Of a stretch of DNA of 38,122 nucleotides, positions 27,379-34,497 are shown piece by piece. The notes below the pieces were generated by a model that saw only the letters and a list, made by a program, of their open reading frames with translations, made no database searches and had not been told where the DNA came from. A program made the position numbers and the translations under genes. Position 1 is the stretch's first letter; every line of letters begins with the position of its first letter. Location: positions 1 to 38,122 of the forward strand of contig CANGFA010000022.1 in NCBI GenBank assembly GCA_947453145.1. The letters run 5' to 3'. Source of the DNA: Bacteroidota bacterium (GTDB taxonomy: Bacteria > Bacteroidota > Bacteroidia > Chitinophagales > Chitinophagaceae).

Positions 27379-27804
27379 TTATTTGCAAGTTAAAGTGCCT
27401 CTAATTTTAACACCTTTTAATTCCTTAGCATAATTAAAGTCGGAATGCCCACTATAATTTATTTTTTGGAGAAATGTATAATAGTCCTGTGTGGTATCCT
27501 TATAATGTTTATCCTGCCATACTTTGTAATAATCTACACAAGCCTTCCAATCCTTATATGTTATATAGGTCATGGTTCTTCTGAACCCAAAGACATTGTT
27601 TTTATTTCTAAAAATACTTGAATTAAAATGTCCCGACTCATAGATCGCCTGTCTTAAAACCACTTCAGGATTTTTTATACCAATGCTTTTAATATAACAA
27701 TACACTTCATTTTCTGTAACTGGGTCTGCTTTGAAACTGCAAATCAGCACCATTATAAAAAGGCATGAATACCTCATAACTTGAGATGTTATTATACGTT
27801 GCAT
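27379..27804 (-). CDS. Small secreted glucosaminidase-domain protein (cell-wall hydrolase)
   Basis: A 141-residue protein resembling the glucosaminidase domain that cleaves peptidoglycan glycan strands. IKNPEVVLRQAIYESGHFNS contains the likely catalytic Glu56, followed by KNNVFGFR, both typical. The domain nearly fills the protein, with no separate LysM or SPOR domain. A hydrophobic N-terminus (residues 10-23, RYSCLFIMVLICSF) looks like a short signal peptide. The ATG at 27804 overlaps the SPFH stop by one base (TAATG), so M1 is preferred over M10. It probably remodels the wall for the acylation machinery downstream (inference). Confidence 0.75.
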   Translation of the reverse strand: MQRIITSQVMRYSCLFIMVLICSFKADPVTENEVYCYIKSIGIKNPEVVLRQAIYESGHFNSSIFRNKNNVFGFRRTMTYITYKDWKACVDYYKVWQDKHYKDTTQDYYTFLQKINYSGHSDFNYAKELKGVKIRGTLTCK

Positions 27805-28727
27805 TATGCTTTCTTTTCGTCTTTGGAAGAAATTAAAGCCATCATTTGCTTTAAGGTTTTATCCATGCCGTCTGCACTTCCGTCTAAGAAAATAACATTG
27901 CCTTTTCCATATTCAGCAAAATTCTTTATGGCTTCTGTCCACATACTAAATAAAATCACATTCGTATCTAAATTCGCTTGCTTCATTTCTTCGGCAGCTT
28001 CACTCATACCCTTTGCAACTTCTTGTCTGAATAAGGCAACTCCTTGTCCTCTTAATTGAGCCGCTTCTTTTTCGGCCTGTGCCGAAATTTTAATGGCATT
28101 ACCTTCCGCTTCCGCAGCCTTAGTTTTGGTAATTAATAAAGCTTGCCCCTCATTTTCGGCTGCAGCTTTTAAGTTATTACTAGCCACTACCTTACTCATA
28201 CTATCCATTACCTGTTGGTCAAACGTAATATCATTAATTTGAAGGTCCTGTAAATGATAGCCCCACTCCTCTAAACTATGGTCAATCTGATCTTTTACGT
28301 AGTCCACAATATCTTTTCTAGCAGTTAACACTTCGGCTTGTTTTTTGGTAGCCACAAATGCTCTGATGCTCCCTTCCACGGTTCTTACCAATGCCTGCAT
28401 TAAATCTTTATTGCTTATAAATTTAAAAGCCACTTTAATAAGTGTCTCCTCATTTGCATTTTGTACCGAGTACAATAACATGCTTTTAAAATATACATTG
28501 GCTTGGTCAATGGTTACTGCCTGAAATTCCAATTCCAAACTTTGGTTTTGAATACTTACTCTCTTATATACTGTCTCAATAAAAGGTATTTTAAAACGCA
28601 AGCCAGGCGTTAAAATTCTACGGTATTTACCAAACATGGTAATAACAGCAATAGTCCCTTGATTTACGGTGATTAATCCAGAGAAAATAACTAAGGCAAT
28701 GAATCCAAGAAAAATTAAACCTTCCAT
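27804..28727 (-). CDS. SPFH/band 7 domain membrane protein (stomatin/prohibitin family)
   Basis: A 307-residue protein with one N-terminal membrane helix (residues 3-20), then a band 7 domain: VNQGTIAVITMFGKYRRIL, PGLRFKIPFIETVYKRVSIQ, LQDLQINDITFDQQVMDSM. An Ala/Glu-rich coiled-coil follows (AAENEGQALLITKTKAAEAE and beyond), and a soluble tail ends in DEKKA. Proteins of this type oligomerise into membrane scaffolds or modulate membrane proteases. It is the first gene of a four-gene set with the glucosaminidase, SGNH and MBOAT proteins, coupled to the next gene by overlapping stop and start codons. No partner NfeD or HflK is present. Confidence 0.9.
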   Translation of the reverse strand: MEGLIFLGFIALVIFSGLITVNQGTIAVITMFGKYRRILTPGLRFKIPFIETVYKRVSIQNQSLELEFQAVTIDQANVYFKSMLLYSVQNANEETLIKVAFKFISNKDLMQALVRTVEGSIRAFVATKKQAEVLTARKDIVDYVKDQIDHSLEEWGYHLQDLQINDITFDQQVMDSMSKVVASNNLKAAAENEGQALLITKTKAAEAEGNAIKISAQAEKEAAQLRGQGVALFRQEVAKGMSEAAEEMKQANLDTNVILFSMWTEAIKNFAEYGKGNVIFLDGSADGMDKTLKQMMALISSKDEKKA

Positions 28728-28856
28728 AATAGTAGTATTATAAGATGAACTATAAAGTTACAATTTTTTTTAATGTAAACACCTAAATAGCATCCCCCAT
28801 ATAGTCACCATTAATAGTGTATTTTAATCATTATCAATAAGTTAGATAAATATTGC

Positions 28857-28887
28857 AAAAAAAATAGCACCCAATTGGATGCTATTT
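28857..28887 (-). terminator. Strong intrinsic terminator of the citrate synthase gene
   Basis: A stem of AAATAGCA and CCAA paired with TTGG and TGCTATTT (28862-28887) is continuous only in minus-strand RNA, where the odd pair becomes U-G. It is followed by eight U residues (28864-28857). It lies 20 nt after the stop of the citrate synthase gene. Confidence 0.85.
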
Positions 28888-28907
28888 ATATGAATTGAAA
28901 ACTAATT

Positions 28908-30224
28908 TTAAATTTCTCCTTTCCCATCTAACCATAACTTAACCGCTTCGGTAGTTACGGATTTTGGACGCTCTAGTGGGAAGCCTAATGCTCTATCCCA
29001 TGTTAAACTAGCTAGTACTCCAAGCGCACGACTCACTGCAAATAATACAGTGTAGAATTCATATTCAACAATACCGTAGTGCACTAATAATGCACCACTG
29101 TGTGCATCCACATTTGGCCAAGGATTTTTTACTTTTCCTAAGGACTCCAAAATTGGAGGTACCGTCTCATAAATATTCCAAACCGTATTTACTAATTTAT
29201 CGTCTGGTAAATGTTTTTTACCAAATGCCATTTGTGCTGTAAAACGAGGATCGGTTTTTCTTAATACCGCATGACCATAACCTGGAACGACTTTACCTGA
29301 TGCCAATGTTTTTTGAACGTAGTCTACAATTTGTTCTTTAGTTGGACTATCCGAACCAATTGCTTCTTGCATTTCAAAAATCCACTTGATTACTTCCTGA
29401 TTTGCGAGTCCATGTAAAGGACCTGCTAAACCATTCATACCAGCTGCATAACTTAAATAAGGATCACTTAATGCAGAACCAACTAAATGTGTAGTGTGCG
29501 CTGATACATTACCACCTTCATGATCCGCATGAATGGTCATGTACAAACGCATTAATTCTTTTGTACTCTCATCCTCAAAGCCCATCATATAAGCAAGATT
29601 TCCAGCCCAGTCTAATAAACCATTTGGATGAATATGTTCGTTGTTTTTATATTTTCTTCTGTATATATAAGCTGCGATTCTTGGAAGACGTGCAATTAAA
29701 TCCATGGAGTCGTCATAAGTGTATTGCCAGTAATCTTTTTTATTCATTCCCTTTGCATACTCAGCCGAAAATTTACTTTCTGTTTGCAAAGCCATCACTG
29801 CAGCCACGTACATGGTCATTGGGTGCGTGCTAATAGGGAAGGCATCAATTACATCAAAAACATGTGTTGGAACATGACTTCTTCTTTGCCAGTTATTGGT
29901 GATTTGTTTTACATCTTCGTCTGTTGGAATTTCTCCCACCATCATTAAATAAAATAATCCTTCTGGTAGGGGCTCATCGCCACCTGGCGCTTTTGGTAAT
30001 TTATCTTGTAACTCCGGAATGGAGAATCCGCGAAAACGAATCCCTTCCTGCGCATCCAATAAACTTGTTTCCGTAACCAAGCCAGTAATACCGCGCATTC
30101 CTTGGTATGCTTGTGCAAGCGTTACTTCACCTATTTTTTTATCACCGTGTGTTTTAATGATTTCTTTAATCTCGGCAGCAGCCGCATTTGCTTTTACACT
30201 GAACAGATCCTTGATCGCTTCCAT
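28908..30224 (-). CDS. gltA: Citrate synthase, eukaryotic-like (mitochondrial-type) form
   Basis: A 438-residue enzyme condensing acetyl-CoA and oxaloacetate to citrate, the entry step of the TCA cycle. The catalytic triad sits in the expected motifs: His271 in GLAGPLHGLANQEV, His318 in PGYGHAVLRKTDPR and Asp373 in NVDAHSGALL. The N-terminal pattern (GMRGITGLVTETSLLDAQEGIRF spread over 42-64) and HADHEGGNVSAHTTHLVGS match the type-I dimeric form seen in mitochondria and many Bacteroidota rather than the NADH-regulated hexamer. It is transcribed alone, with its own terminator. Start at ATG 30224. Confidence 0.96.
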   Translation of the reverse strand: MEAIKDLFSVKANAAAAEIKEIIKTHGDKKIGEVTLAQAYQGMRGITGLVTETSLLDAQEGIRFRGFSIPELQDKLPKAPGGDEPLPEGLFYLMMVGEIPTDEDVKQITNNWQRRSHVPTHVFDVIDAFPISTHPMTMYVAAVMALQTESKFSAEYAKGMNKKDYWQYTYDDSMDLIARLPRIAAYIYRRKYKNNEHIHPNGLLDWAGNLAYMMGFEDESTKELMRLYMTIHADHEGGNVSAHTTHLVGSALSDPYLSYAAGMNGLAGPLHGLANQEVIKWIFEMQEAIGSDSPTKEQIVDYVQKTLASGKVVPGYGHAVLRKTDPRFTAQMAFGKKHLPDDKLVNTVWNIYETVPPILESLGKVKNPWPNVDAHSGALLVHYGIVEYEFYTVLFAVSRALGVLASLTWDRALGFPLERPKSVTTEAVKLWLDGKGEI

Positions 30225-30290
30225 AATACCCCTTTAGTTTATGATGATTGCCCTTTTAAAATGACGCGTAAAGTTAACTAAAAAAATGGC

Positions 30291-31382
30291 TTATTTAGGT
30301 GCTTTTTTATACAAATAATATACCACCCATATAAAAATCATATTGGGTATCCAGGCGGCTAATAATGGGGGTAAATTTCCTTTGGTAGAAAATATAGTGG
30401 AGAAACGGTCGGTGATGATAAATAAAGCTGCTATTACAAAGCCAAGTGCTAAGTGAGAGCCACTTCCCCCTCTCACTTTTCTTCCTGCAATAATACCCCC
30501 AATAAGGGTTAATAACAATACAGTAATGGGTGTTGCATCCCTTCGATATCTTTCAATTTTTAATTCATTCAAGCCTTCGGAGCCTCTTAGTTCCTCTAGT
30601 TTAATTTGTTTAATTAATTGCGAACTTGTTAATTTATCCTTGGTGTATTTATCTTTTTTAATATCCATTGGTTTAAAGGGGTATACTTTTCGCATATCCA
30701 TTGTAAAAGATACTAACTCTCTATCCTCTAAAATTTTTCTTTCAATTACATCCGTTAAACGCCAATTTTTAGTAGCTGTATCCCAAGTAATATTTTCGGC
30801 TCTTAAATTGCTTACTACCTTACCTTTTTCCACGCGATAAGTAAAAAATCCTTTTCCTCTGTTATTCGCCGTATCATAGCCATAAATACCAGCATACGTG
30901 AAAGAGTCAATTCTAAAATAAAAATCGGGAGATGAAGTTAATAATGCATTGTAACTCGAATGTGCGTCTACATAAGCGGCTTCGAAACTTCCTCTAATAT
31001 TATTAGCTTTAGGAACTATCCACTGATTTGAAACCCATAATAATAAACCTAACAAAACACCTCCAATCCAATAAGGGCGCAACCATCTATTATAAGTAGT
31101 TCCACTTGCTAAAATAGCCACTATTTCTGTTTGACCTGCCATTTTTGAAGTAAAGAAAATAACGGCAATAAAAACAAATAATGGAAATAAGAGTGCAATA
31201 ATATGTGGGATGAAACCAACATAGTAATGGGTGAAAATTTCTGTACCAGTTAGCCCTGAACGCACAAAATCATCGGTCTTTTCACTTACATCAATCACTA
31301 CAGCTATGACAGCAAATAAAAAGATGGAGAAGAAAAAAACCCTCAAAAACTTTTTTAATATGTACCAATCTAATTTTTTCAC
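30291..31382 (-). CDS. lptG: LptF/LptG family lipopolysaccharide export permease
   Basis: A 363-residue inner-membrane protein with three N-terminal and three C-terminal helices around a periplasmic beta-jellyroll, the usual YjgP/YjgQ layout. It opens MKKLDWYILKKFLRVFF and has the region WVSNQWIVPKANNIRGSFE after the first helices; the C-terminal helices are near 285-355. It forms the permease that extracts LPS for transport to the cell surface. The start is GTG at 31382; no ATG fits, and the tgt stop lies in the same frame only 9 nt upstream, so the two genes are probably one operon. Bacteroidota often carry single scattered members; whether it is LptF or LptG by function is not certain. Confidence 0.88.
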   Translation of the reverse strand: MKKLDWYILKKFLRVFFFSIFLFAVIAVVIDVSEKTDDFVRSGLTGTEIFTHYYVGFIPHIIALLFPLFVFIAVIFFTSKMAGQTEIVAILASGTTYNRWLRPYWIGGVLLGLLLWVSNQWIVPKANNIRGSFEAAYVDAHSSYNALLTSSPDFYFRIDSFTYAGIYGYDTANNRGKGFFTYRVEKGKVVSNLRAENITWDTATKNWRLTDVIERKILEDRELVSFTMDMRKVYPFKPMDIKKDKYTKDKLTSSQLIKQIKLEELRGSEGLNELKIERYRRDATPITVLLLTLIGGIIAGRKVRGGSGSHLALGFVIAALFIITDRFSTIFSTKGNLPPLLAAWIPNMIFIWVVYYLYKKAPK

Positions 31383-31391
31383 GGTATTATT

Positions 31392-32531
31392 TTACAATCG
31401 TGTTTTAACTTGTTGAATCATATCCACCTTCCAACTACTATAATCCCCTGCAATAATATGTTTTCTTGCTTCCCCCACCAACCATAAATAAAAGGATAGA
31501 TTTTGAATACTTGCCAACTGCAATCCTAAAATTTCATCTGCTTGAAATAAATGACGCATATAAGCCTTTGTGTAGTATTGACTTAATTCATTTGGAATCC
31601 CTGGATCCAATGGTGAAAAATCTTTTTCCCATTTCTTATTCTTAATGTTGATGACCCCTTGTGAAGTAAAAATCATACCATTGCGGCCATTGCGGGTTGG
31701 CATCACACAATCAAACATGTCTACCCCTAAATCAATGGCTTCTAAAATATTCCATGGCGTTCCCACGCCCATTAAATAACGCGGTTTGTCTATCGGTAAA
31801 TGTTCACAACAATGTGCTGTAAATTCATACATTTCTTCCTCCGTTTCGCCTACACTTAAACCACCAATGGCATTGCCCACAGCCCCTTTGGAACTTATAT
31901 ATTCACAGGAAGCTTTTCTTAAATCCTTATTTAATCCTCCTTGAACAATGGGAAATAAATTTTGCGTATACCCATATAAATCCGGTGTCTCCGCTAAACG
32001 ACTAAAACATTTATCCAACCACACATGTGTTAAATCCATGCTCTTTTTTACATACTCATAGGTGCTTGGTATCGGAGGGCATTCATCAAAGGCCATGATT
32101 ATATCTGCACCAATACTGCGCTGAATATCCATTACTTTTTCCGGACTAAACAAATGCTTACTACCGTCAATATGAGATTGGAAAACAACACCCTCTGGTT
32201 TAATTTTTCGATTATTGGCCAAGGAAAAAACTTGGTATCCGCCACTATCCGTTAAAATAGGTCTATCCCAGCCCATAAATTTATGCAACCCTCCAGCCGC
32301 TTCTAATACTTCCGTTCCGGGTCTTAAATATAAATGATAGGTATTTCCCAATATTATTTGAGCCTGGATATCGGATTTTAATTGTTGCTGCGTGACTGCC
32401 TTTACCGATCCAATGGTACCCACCGGCATAAAAATAGGCGTTTCAATAACCCCATGATCGGTAGTAATGGTACCCGCGCGCGCACCCCCCACCTTACTCT
32501 GATTTACTAATTCAAATGCTAATGCAGCCAT
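31392..32531 (-). CDS. tgt: tRNA-guanine transglycosylase (queuosine biosynthesis), zinc site absent
   Basis: A 379-residue Tgt that exchanges guanine-34 for preQ1 in GUN-anticodon tRNAs. The active-site motifs are intact: Asp95 in TDSGGYQVF, IVQGG at 195-199, GGLSVGE at 223-229 and nucleophile Asp274 in DMFDCVMPTRNGRNG. The structural zinc site is gone: the stretch after SPLDP that normally reads CxCxxC is GIPNELSQ (311-318), and the fourth ligand, a His before NL, is Gln343 (IQNLSFY). The core fold otherwise aligns through the C-terminus. The gene begins 38 bp from a divergent glycosyltransferase and probably shares a transcript with lptG. Confidence 0.93.
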   Translation of the reverse strand: MAALAFELVNQSKVGGARAGTITTDHGVIETPIFMPVGTIGSVKAVTQQQLKSDIQAQIILGNTYHLYLRPGTEVLEAAGGLHKFMGWDRPILTDSGGYQVFSLANNRKIKPEGVVFQSHIDGSKHLFSPEKVMDIQRSIGADIIMAFDECPPIPSTYEYVKKSMDLTHVWLDKCFSRLAETPDLYGYTQNLFPIVQGGLNKDLRKASCEYISSKGAVGNAIGGLSVGETEEEMYEFTAHCCEHLPIDKPRYLMGVGTPWNILEAIDLGVDMFDCVMPTRNGRNGMIFTSQGVINIKNKKWEKDFSPLDPGIPNELSQYYTKAYMRHLFQADEILGLQLASIQNLSFYLWLVGEARKHIIAGDYSSWKVDMIQQVKTRL

Positions 32532-32535
32532 GCAG

Positions 32536-32543
32536 CAAAGGTA
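32536..32543 (-). promoter_or_regulatory. -7 promoter motif 4 nt before tgt
   Basis: TACCTTTG on the minus strand, an exact TAnnTTTG, separated from the tgt ATG by CTGC. Transcription would start at or next to the ATG, giving a leaderless message. No TTG is seen at the expected -33 distance. Confidence 0.4.
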
Positions 32544-32557
32544 AGGTCAAATAGTAT

Positions 32558-32565
32558 TACTTTTG
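32558..32565 (+). promoter_or_regulatory. -7 promoter motif 4 nt before the glycosyltransferase gene
   Basis: TACTTTTG, an exact TAnnTTTG, separated from the ATG at 32570 by TACT. It mirrors the tgt side in motif and spacing. No -33 TTG lies at the usual distance. Confidence 0.4.
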
Positions 32566-32569
32566 TACT

Positions 32570-33697
32570 ATGATTACTAACCTACCCGTATCAAATATCC
32601 TGATAGGTGCATTCGCTTGCATAATAGCAATTCAGCTGTTTTACTATCTATTTTTTTTCCTACGATTAGCCATTTATAAAAAGCCTACGAAAGCAGTGCA
32701 TGTAGAGCACCCTATCTCGGTAGTGATTTGCGCGCGTGATGAAGCCGAAAATTTAGCCAATTTTTTACCTGGGGTTTTAGTTCAACAATACAGTACTACT
32801 CATGAAATTGTTTTAGTGAATGATAATTCCGAGGATGAGTCTAAATACTTATTGGAAGAATTTAGAAAGTCTTTTAAAAACTTAAACGTAGTTAACCTTA
32901 CCCAGGATGCAAAAATGATTAATGGAAAAAAGTTTCCATTGTCGATGGGTATTAAGTCTTCCAAATACGAAACCTTATTACTCACTGACGCCGATTGTGT
33001 TCCTGCTAGTGAAAATTGGATGCAGTTAATGCAGGATGGATACGGTGATGATATTGAAATTGTTTTAGGATATGGCGCTTATAAAAAGAAGCCTGGTTTT
33101 TTAAATAAACTAATTCGCTTTGAAACTTTTCAAACGGCCTTACAATATTTCTCCTACGCGCTTGCAGGTATGCCTTATATGGGAGTAGGTCGCAATTTAT
33201 CTTATAAGAAAGATGTTTTTTTTAGAAACAAAGGTTTCTCTTCTATCAATCAAATGCCAAGTGGCGATGACGATTTGTTTATTAACCAAGTTGCCAATAA
33301 AAAGAATACGGCAATTGTAATTGATAAAGATGCGCATACTTTAAGCGAGCCAAAATCTACTTTTAATGAATGGATGACTCAGAAATATAGACACTACACC
33401 ACAAGTAAATATTACAAAACGCAACATGCTGTTTTATTGGCGATGTATGCATTTAGTCAATTTTTAGTTTACCCGGCTTTATTTGCTGCACTCATTTTTT
33501 CAAAACAATATATCTTATTGGCAAGTTTATGGGGAGCGCGTTTTTTAATTCAAGGTATTGTATTAAGAAGTGCAATGAAAAAATTGAATGAATTGGATTT
33601 GTGGCCTTGGTATATATTATTTGATATCTGGTCTTTCTTTTATTATTTATTTACTTTACCAAGCGTATGGAAAGCTCCGAACAAAAACTGGAACTAA
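32570..33697 (+). CDS. Membrane-bound family 2 glycosyltransferase
   Basis: A 375-residue GT2 enzyme. A first membrane helix (about 8-30) precedes the GT-A domain: ISVVICARDEAENL, IVLVNDNSEDES, then TDADC carrying the metal-binding DxD. GDDDLF is the second acidic motif and QKYRHY resembles the Q/RxxRW motif of processive enzymes. Two or three helices follow (about 285-365), so it is an inner-membrane enzyme using a nucleotide sugar and probably a lipid or polymer acceptor. Donor and acceptor are unknown. Its last 31 bases overlap the start of rsmG. The ATG lies 4 nt after a -7 promoter motif. Confidence 0.87.
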   Translation: MITNLPVSNILIGAFACIIAIQLFYYLFFFLRLAIYKKPTKAVHVEHPISVVICARDEAENLANFLPGVLVQQYSTTHEIVLVNDNSEDESKYLLEEFRKSFKNLNVVNLTQDAKMINGKKFPLSMGIKSSKYETLLLTDADCVPASENWMQLMQDGYGDDIEIVLGYGAYKKKPGFLNKLIRFETFQTALQYFSYALAGMPYMGVGRNLSYKKDVFFRNKGFSSINQMPSGDDDLFINQVANKKNTAIVIDKDAHTLSEPKSTFNEWMTQKYRHYTTSKYYKTQHAVLLAMYAFSQFLVYPALFAALIFSKQYILLASLWGARFLIQGIVLRSAMKKLNELDLWPWYILFDIWSFFYYLFTLPSVWKAPNKNWN

Positions 33698-34305
33698 TTA
33701 CTAAATACTTTGCCGAATTCACGCCTACTCAATTAACTCAATTAAGTGGTTTAGAAGCCGCCTATACCGAATGGAATAGTCAAATTAATGTCATCTCCCG
33801 CAAGGACATTGATCAACTTTATTTACACCATGTTTTGCATTCATTAAGTATTGCAGCCATTGCAGAATGGGAAAAAGGCACACAGGTTATTGATATTGGT
33901 TGCGGTGGCGGATTTCCTTGCGTTCCTATGGCTATATTTTTCCCTGAAGTGCAATTTTTAGCGGTAGACAGTATCGCCAAAAAATTAAAAGTAGTGGACG
34001 CGGTTTGTGAAATGGTGGGCATTAAAAACATTACTACAAAACACACCCGTGTAGAAGATATCAAGAACAAGAAATTTGATTATGCCATTAGCCGTGCTGT
34101 GGCTCCTTTAAAAGATTTATGGAGATGGGCAGGTCCAATCATAAACAAGAAACCTAATGAGCCTAATGGTTTAATTTGCTTAAAAGGTGGTGACCTACAT
34201 CAAGAAATTTTTGAAAGTGGGGTGCGTCCTAAAATGATGTCCATCTATGACATTTTTCAGGAGGAATATTTTAAGGAGAAGTTTATAATTCAAGTGAAGA
34301 AATAG
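33667..34305 (+). CDS. rsmG: 16S rRNA (guanine-527-N7)-methyltransferase RsmG
   Basis: A 212-residue SAM-dependent methyltransferase (GidB family) that modifies G527 of 16S rRNA. The SAM loop is VIDIGCGGGFPCVPMAIFFP, followed by LAVDSIAKKLKVVDAV, the RVED motif and the family-typical YAISRAVAPL. The N-terminal YTEWNSQINVISRKDI and HHVLHSLSI are also diagnostic. It starts inside the 3' end of the glycosyltransferase gene (31-nt overlap, different frame). Its 3' end forms the left foot of a large palindrome, so the last codons are part of that structure. Confidence 0.94.
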   Translation: MESSEQKLELITKYFAEFTPTQLTQLSGLEAAYTEWNSQINVISRKDIDQLYLHHVLHSLSIAAIAEWEKGTQVIDIGCGGGFPCVPMAIFFPEVQFLAVDSIAKKLKVVDAVCEMVGIKNITTKHTRVEDIKNKKFDYAISRAVAPLKDLWRWAGPIINKKPNEPNGLICLKGGDLHQEIFESGVRPKMMSIYDIFQEEYFKEKFIIQVKK

Positions 34306-34468
34306 ATAAAATTTTCATTCACTGCTCAACATTTAACGCTAAAAATAGAATTTGACATCTAAAATTGTGTACTCGCTTCGCTCAGACATGCACAATTTTT
34401 TAACGATGTAAAATTCTATTTTCTTAACGCTATGTTTCGAAGTTCATTCAAATTTTATCTATTTCTTC
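34296..34468. repeat. 173-bp imperfect palindrome between rsmG and the M1 peptidase gene
   Basis: The outer arms are a 19-bp perfect match (34296-34314 with 34450-34468). An 18-nt inner block (34342-34359) pairs with 34405-34422 with one mismatch, and AAAATTGTG (34361-34369) pairs with 34391-34400. The tip is a GC-richer loop reading CTCGCTTCGCTCAGAC. The left foot includes the last ten bases of rsmG. It could act as a bidirectional terminator or be a small palindromic mobile element. It fills nearly all of the non-coding gap 34306-34497. Confidence 0.85.
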
Positions 34469-34497
34469 TGCCATAAAAATAATATACTCTAATTATT

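Noticed and set aside
30526..30840. 104-codon plus-strand open frame within lptG
   Set aside because: Antisense to a conserved membrane protein, with no family resemblance or start signal.
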